Assembly (NCBI RefSeq): GCF_017115105.1 | Contig: NZ_JABXKH010000064.1 | Coordinates: 1-64,000 of the forward strand | Direction of reading: 5' to 3' | DNA length: 64,000 nucleotides | Source of the DNA: Nostoc sp. NMS2 | GTDB lineage: Bacteria; Cyanobacteriota; Cyanobacteriia; Cyanobacteriales; Nostocaceae | Shown here: piece after piece, positions 60,428 through 64,000 of the stretch | Layout: each line of letters begins with the position of its first letter | Numbering within the stretch: position 1 is the stretch's first letter | Notes under the pieces: generated by a model | What the model saw: the letters and a program-made list of their open reading frames with translations, nothing else | The model's database searches: none | What the model was told of the DNA's origin: nothing | Position numbers and translations under genes: made by a program

Positions 60428-61408
60428 CTAAATTATTGCCTTGCATAACTGTGCTACTCGGAAATCTGCATGGCGCTGCTGTTCAACAAATTGTTCTTCT
60501 ATTTCTCCATATTGGGGAAAATACAAAAACTCTCGTAGCTTTTCTGAGGAGTTTAAGGGAATCGTGATTCCCCTTTGATTGGTAACAAGTGTTTCATCCA
60601 CACCGCTCATCAAGCTAACTGCTGGTATTCCCATTAAAGCTGCCTCAATTAGGATAATTGAGGTGATTCCCAGTATTATATCTTGATTACACAAAGTGGC
60701 AAGTGTGTCAACACTTTCGTCAATGGCAAATGGCAAAACTGATTGTGCCAGTAAATCAAGCGACGCATGACACTCACCTTGGCGGGGATGAAACCGGATC
60801 AGAAGTTTTTTTAAAGGTTTATAGTCAGTTAATACCTTAATTAAGATACGGAGGATTTCAATTTCATTGGCATTGGGTTGAGAAGCAAAAAGAATATTTT
60901 CTATTGGTTTAAAAATACTTTTTCTGGATTTTTGTCTAGCAATTAGCCAAGCAAAATAAGGCTGTCCCACAACGCGGATTCGTTTTTCTGGTATTCCATC
61001 AGCAAGCATTCCTGCTTTACACACTTCATCTATAGCTGCGATGATATCTGGAAAAGTTGGTTCTGTATTAGGATTGTTGATTGGTTGAAAACGCTGTCGA
61101 TAATTTGCCCAATAGTCTATGACAGCAATACTAGGAATATACTCTTGCCTCGCCCAAAAAATAGCATCGCGTTCAAACTCATCATATTGAGATGTTCCTG
61201 TGAGTAGAATATCTCCTGTTAATCTTACAAAAAGAGTTTGGTGTTCTTCAGAAATTGACGTGCAAGCAACTCCAAGACGTTGAAATTGACGGATGGCTGG
61301 CCCTTTAGCATACGCTTCAACCTCTGTACCTGTTTCTCGTAAGGCTGCAACAGTTGCAGCCACAGCATTAGCACCGCCTGGATCGTGAGCGATCGCAATA
61401 ATCTTCAT
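60428..61408 (-). CDS. GT-B-like sugar cluster protein, function uncertain
   Basis: The 326-residue protein starts with a Rossmann-like strand and loop (IIAIAHDPGGANAVAATVAAL) and has a second half with NILFASQPNANEIEI, LIRFHPRQGE, and GITSIILIEAALMGIPAVSLM, which resembles the donor-binding end of capsule or UDP-GlcNAc-2-epimerase-like GT-B proteins. I cannot name a family with certainty. Its start overlaps the DegT gene stop by ATGA, so the two are translationally coupled. Confidence 0.6.
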   Translation of the reverse strand: MKIIAIAHDPGGANAVAATVAALRETGTEVEAYAKGPAIRQFQRLGVACTSISEEHQTLFVRLTGDILLTGTSQYDEFERDAIFWARQEYIPSIAVIDYWANYRQRFQPINNPNTEPTFPDIIAAIDEVCKAGMLADGIPEKRIRVVGQPYFAWLIARQKSRKSIFKPIENILFASQPNANEIEILRILIKVLTDYKPLKKLLIRFHPRQGECHASLDLLAQSVLPFAIDESVDTLATLCNQDIILGITSIILIEAALMGIPAVSLMSGVDETLVTNQRGITIPLNSSEKLREFLYFPQYGEIEEQFVEQQRHADFRVAQLCKAII

Positions 61409-62676
61409 TCATCTTTCCCTTGACTTAACTCTTCGGCATGAGCCAAGACTTTACCCACAGAAGCTACGAAACGATCAACTAAGTCAATACCCCCAGGTAT
61501 TTGAATGAGAGTTGTAGATAAAAGCGTCTCGTTATATGTCTTTTCGGCTATGGGACAAACACCAGTAGGATGACTGACAATTGTCTTGCCTTCTTGTTGC
61601 AGCTTTTGGAAAAGAGGTAGTCTGTATAGAGGACGCACGTAACGCCCCGTCACCGGGCATCCTTCGGCTTGAAGTGCCTCTACAAATCTGTCCCGCGACA
61701 ATCCAGCTTGTTGTGGATCGATCCAGATGGGATATGTATAGTAAACATGGCGATCGCCACTGTCAACTTTAGCCGTCCGCAATGCCTTAAACTCAGACAG
61801 CCCTTGGTCTAAAGCTTCAGCAATTTTCAGCCGTGGCTGTGTCAATTCTTCTAAACGTTGCAGTTGAACCTGAGCGATCGCCCCTTGAAGTTCCGTTAAA
61901 CGGTAATTGTAACCAACAATATCACCATCTTCATCCCAGTTTTCCGCTTCAATTGCATTCTCTCCATGATTACGTACCAACGCCACTCGCCGCGCCAAGC
62001 GATCGTCATTAGTAACGACAATCCCCCCTTCACCACACTGAATGGTTTTATGACAATTGAGGCTAAACACCCCCAAATGTCCAATTGTTCCCAGCCAACG
62101 CCCCTGATGCTGACCTCCCGGTGCTTGAGCGTTGTCTTCAATTAGAATCAAACCGTGTCGATCTGCTAACTCACGTAAGCGCAACAGTTGGGCTGGGCCT
62201 CCAAACAAATTGACTGCGATAATTGCTTTTGTGCGCGGGCTAATAGCACGTTCAACGGCTTCTGGATCAATACAGCAACTAGTCTCCTCTTGATCGACAA
62301 AAACAGGAGTACCATTTGCCATAACCACTGCCGTTGCCGTTGCTGACATCGTTTGCGGTGGCACAATTACCTGATCACCAAAATTAACACCGGCTGCAAT
62401 CATGGCGGCATGTAAACCACTAGTAGCAGAGTTAACACTCAAAGCGTGACGAACATTAAAGTACTTAGCCCATTGTTCTTCTAAGGTGCGAACTTGTTTG
62501 CCACCCATAAAGTACAGTCCAGCAGCACCGATATAGTCAGATAAAATACCGCTTTTCAGTACTTGAATCGCGGCTTCAGTCTCCTGGGAACTAATACTGA
62601 TATACCTTGGTAATGGCTCTGGAAAAACTTTGGAACCTCCGAGCAAAGCTGGTTTTTCTGTAGTAATAACCATCAA
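61405..62676 (-). CDS. DegT/DnrJ/EryC1/StrS aminotransferase
   Basis: The 423-residue protein has the PLP-dependent sugar aminotransferase motifs: VNSATSGLHAAMIAAG, LIEDNAQAPGGQHQGR and the PLP lysine in SLNCHKTIQCGEGGIVVT, then NYRLTELQGAIAQVQL. It should transfer an amino group to a nucleotide-linked keto-sugar. It lies 5 bp downstream of the Gfo/Idh/MocA gene, which can supply the keto sugar, and overlaps the following gene by ATGA. Confidence 0.93.
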   Translation of the reverse strand: MMVITTEKPALLGGSKVFPEPLPRYISISSQETEAAIQVLKSGILSDYIGAAGLYFMGGKQVRTLEEQWAKYFNVRHALSVNSATSGLHAAMIAAGVNFGDQVIVPPQTMSATATAVVMANGTPVFVDQEETSCCIDPEAVERAISPRTKAIIAVNLFGGPAQLLRLRELADRHGLILIEDNAQAPGGQHQGRWLGTIGHLGVFSLNCHKTIQCGEGGIVVTNDDRLARRVALVRNHGENAIEAENWDEDGDIVGYNYRLTELQGAIAQVQLQRLEELTQPRLKIAEALDQGLSEFKALRTAKVDSGDRHVYYTYPIWIDPQQAGLSRDRFVEALQAEGCPVTGRYVRPLYRLPLFQKLQQEGKTIVSHPTGVCPIAEKTYNETLLSTTLIQIPGGIDLVDRFVASVGKVLAHAEELSQGKDE

Positions 62677-62681
62677 ATTAC

Positions 62682-63653
62682 CTACTTAATTAGAAATTTG
62701 TTGTTTCTTGCCATTTCAACAACTTGTAAAGCAAGCACACCATCAGCGCCAGAACAGGTTGGTTGTCCGCCAATTTGTGCTAATTGCACAGCTTCGGTGA
62801 CAGCCCCCAAAATGTGGCCTTTTAAGCCAGCTTCACAGATCATCTTTGCTTGACCTAACTCTTGAAAGCCTGACCACTGACTAGGTTTAACTGTCTGCCA
62901 AATGATTTGCCCTCCTCCGGCGCTATACCGCAGCATACCCCCGGTTCCCCAGAGTTCCCCTTCGCCGATTGAACACCCAGTTCCACGTACTGCAATCAAA
63001 TATGCAGTTAATCCGCCGTTCCAGGATAATGCAATTGACTCAGCACTGTCATCTTCAGTAACAGGTGATTTTTCCAGACGATATGCACAAGCAACCGATC
63101 CGAATAAAGCCAACAACATATCGATCCAATGGGTTCCATTGTGCAGTAAACCACCGTTATAGCGTAAACAAGCACCAGTTGGAGTTCCCAAGCCATCATC
63201 TTGACTTGTTAGATGTTTCAAGGCTTGCAGCATTGGTGTCCAGCGACGCGAATAGTTAGTCATCAAAATACAGCCCTGTGCAGAGCAAGCAGCTAACATT
63301 ATTTCTGCCTCTGCTACATTAAGTGCAAGGGGTTTTTCGCACAGGATGACGCGGGGTTGCCAAGCCAGTGCAGCAATAACTCCCTGAGTGTGTAAGTGAG
63401 TGGGACTACATATTGATACTACGTCGAGGTGAATTTCATCTGGTACATCTATCAAACTGGAGTATACTTGTGCTTCGGAAAAACGTTGCTGAAAATCTCT
63501 ACACGCCTGTGGATCTGGATCTACTCCTAATAAAACTGTTACGTTGGGGATTTGAGCATACCCTTCGGAATGGCTGAGTGGATCGCCTTGTGGGGAAATG
63601 CCAAAGCGATGTCCAATTTTTCCTAAACCAATAATACCGACACATACTTTCAT
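62682..63653 (-). CDS. Gfo/Idh/MocA family oxidoreductase
   Basis: The 323-residue protein has an N-terminal NAD(P)-binding segment (VGIIGLGKIGHRFGIS), VVSICSPTHLHTQGVIAAL and CEKPLALNVAEAEIML (the conserved E-K-P), the markers of this dehydrogenase family. It probably oxidises a nucleotide sugar ahead of the DegT aminotransferase. It lies between the cytidylyltransferase (15 bp upstream) and DegT genes in one operon. Confidence 0.92.
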   Translation of the reverse strand: MKVCVGIIGLGKIGHRFGISPQGDPLSHSEGYAQIPNVTVLLGVDPDPQACRDFQQRFSEAQVYSSLIDVPDEIHLDVVSICSPTHLHTQGVIAALAWQPRVILCEKPLALNVAEAEIMLAACSAQGCILMTNYSRRWTPMLQALKHLTSQDDGLGTPTGACLRYNGGLLHNGTHWIDMLLALFGSVACAYRLEKSPVTEDDSAESIALSWNGGLTAYLIAVRGTGCSIGEGELWGTGGMLRYSAGGGQIIWQTVKPSQWSGFQELGQAKMICEAGLKGHILGAVTEAVQLAQIGGQPTCSGADGVLALQVVEMARNNKFLIK

Positions 63654-63667
63654 GAGTTTAATCTCTC

Positions 63668-64000
63668 TTAAGAGTCAATCCATCCTTGTTGTTGGGCATA
63701 GTTGAGAATGTCTACTGTCGTAAATTGGGAGTTGTGAGGATAAAGTGCTTCAAAAATGGCTTTGATGCGATCGTAGTCTTCTTGATAGTCAAGGGTAATA
63801 CGGAAAAAAGGATTACTTAAGCCTGGAGGAGCAATGATATCCAAGCGACAATATTTCTCTGGATGTCGTCGGATGTACCAACCAACGTGTTCACGAAAGG
63901 GTTCGTTGGAGGCAAAATCAACTGTTTGAGCTAGTGTTTTCCAAGACAACACCATGAGATCCAAGCCATGAGGATATGAACGTACTTCACAATTAGCAAC
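63668..64000 (-). CDS. Sugar cytidylyltransferase, C-terminal part (SpsF/NeuA-like), cut by window edge
   Basis: The open frame runs off the right edge. The visible 110 residues (EVRSYPHGLDLMVLSWKTLAQ, REHVGWYIRRHPEKYCRLDII, FRITLDYQEDYDRIKAIFEALYP) match the C-terminus of acylneuraminate/SpsF-type cytidylyltransferases, which activate sugars with CMP. It heads the operon with the oxidoreductase, aminotransferase and GT-B-like genes, so the pathway likely makes a CMP-activated amino sugar. The catalytic N-terminus and the upstream genes are outside the window. Confidence 0.85.
   Translation of the reverse strand, partial: VANCEVRSYPHGLDLMVLSWKTLAQTVDFASNEPFREHVGWYIRRHPEKYCRLDIIAPPGLSNPFFRITLDYQEDYDRIKAIFEALYPHNSQFTTVDILNYAQQQGWIDS

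Overview
The window is chromosomal DNA from a filamentous, probably heterocyst-forming cyanobacterium close to Nostoc. The evidence is the very frequent HIP1 octamer GCGATCGC; heptanucleotide repeat arrays (TTTGTCA and AATTGCG types) of the STRR kind known from this group; an NTRC-type fused thioredoxin reductase-thioredoxin; many proteins of cyanobacterial families (DUF3386, DUF3181, ABA4-like, ComFB-like, 2TM); and a prepilin gene followed by an OgtA/SPINDLY-like transferase. No ribosomal RNA, CRISPR array, prophage or intact insertion sequence with a DDE transposase is visible.

Layout. 0-10 kb: a broken gene at the edge, a DUF72 gene, a hydantoinase/oxoprolinase pair (hyuA, hyuB) split by an opposite-strand GNAT gene, a PemK/MazF toxin-antitoxin pair, and an unusual amino-acid-permease/PAS/histidine-kinase fusion. 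10-20 kb: a GMC oxidoreductase, tmk, a small secreted protein resembling a TNT-type toxin with a possible immunity gene, a truncated retropepsin, DUF3386, a GAF-LuxR regulator, a gene with an in-frame stop, and an AAA-like HTH protein. 20-31 kb: a large zinc metalloprotease, alpha/beta hydrolases, HugZ-like, HCF173-like SDR/CIA30, ComFB-like, CMD, retropepsin and uridine phosphorylase genes. 32-43 kb: ABA4-like, small conserved proteins, moaC, tRNA-Arg(ACG), an MFS transporter, a GT2 transferase, an NlpC/P60 cell-wall peptidase, a serine hydrolase, a purple-acid-phosphatase-like enzyme and a GHL10 hydrolase. 45-51 kb: ROK kinase, peptide ABC permease, NTRC, a broken DUF2887-like nuclease gene and a Uma2 nuclease. 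51.7-64 kb: surface and glycan functions, namely pilA, ogtA-like, a REP-associated tyrosine transposase (RAYT), a 1562-residue three-module transferase, and the end of a sugar operon (cytidylyltransferase, Gfo/Idh/MocA, DegT aminotransferase, GT-B-like protein).

Intergenic DNA is dominated by small palindromic and terminal-inverted-repeat (TIR) elements. I distinguish at least five TIR families. One (TIR CAATACGGTTCGGTTAA) occurs three times with different cores; two copies have exact 10-bp target duplications. Another 156-bp element lies nested in a larger one between perfect 18-bp direct repeats. REP hairpins of the form GTAG plus stem-loop flank the RAYT gene, occur inside its reading frame, and occur again about 53 kb away. 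Several elements touch genes: they supply stop codons, a Shine-Dalgarno sequence or a start codon.

The strongest candidates for new biology are the RAYT with a REP hairpin in its own coding sequence, the TNT-like secreted toxin and putative immunity pair, the modular TIR elements, and the pilin/O-GlcNAc-transferase/giant-transferase neighbourhood. Three genes (at 1-192, 16783-17160 and 50109-50882) are broken only by in-frame stop codons with no frameshift, which suggests recent decay. All family assignments come from reading the translated sequence; no search was run.
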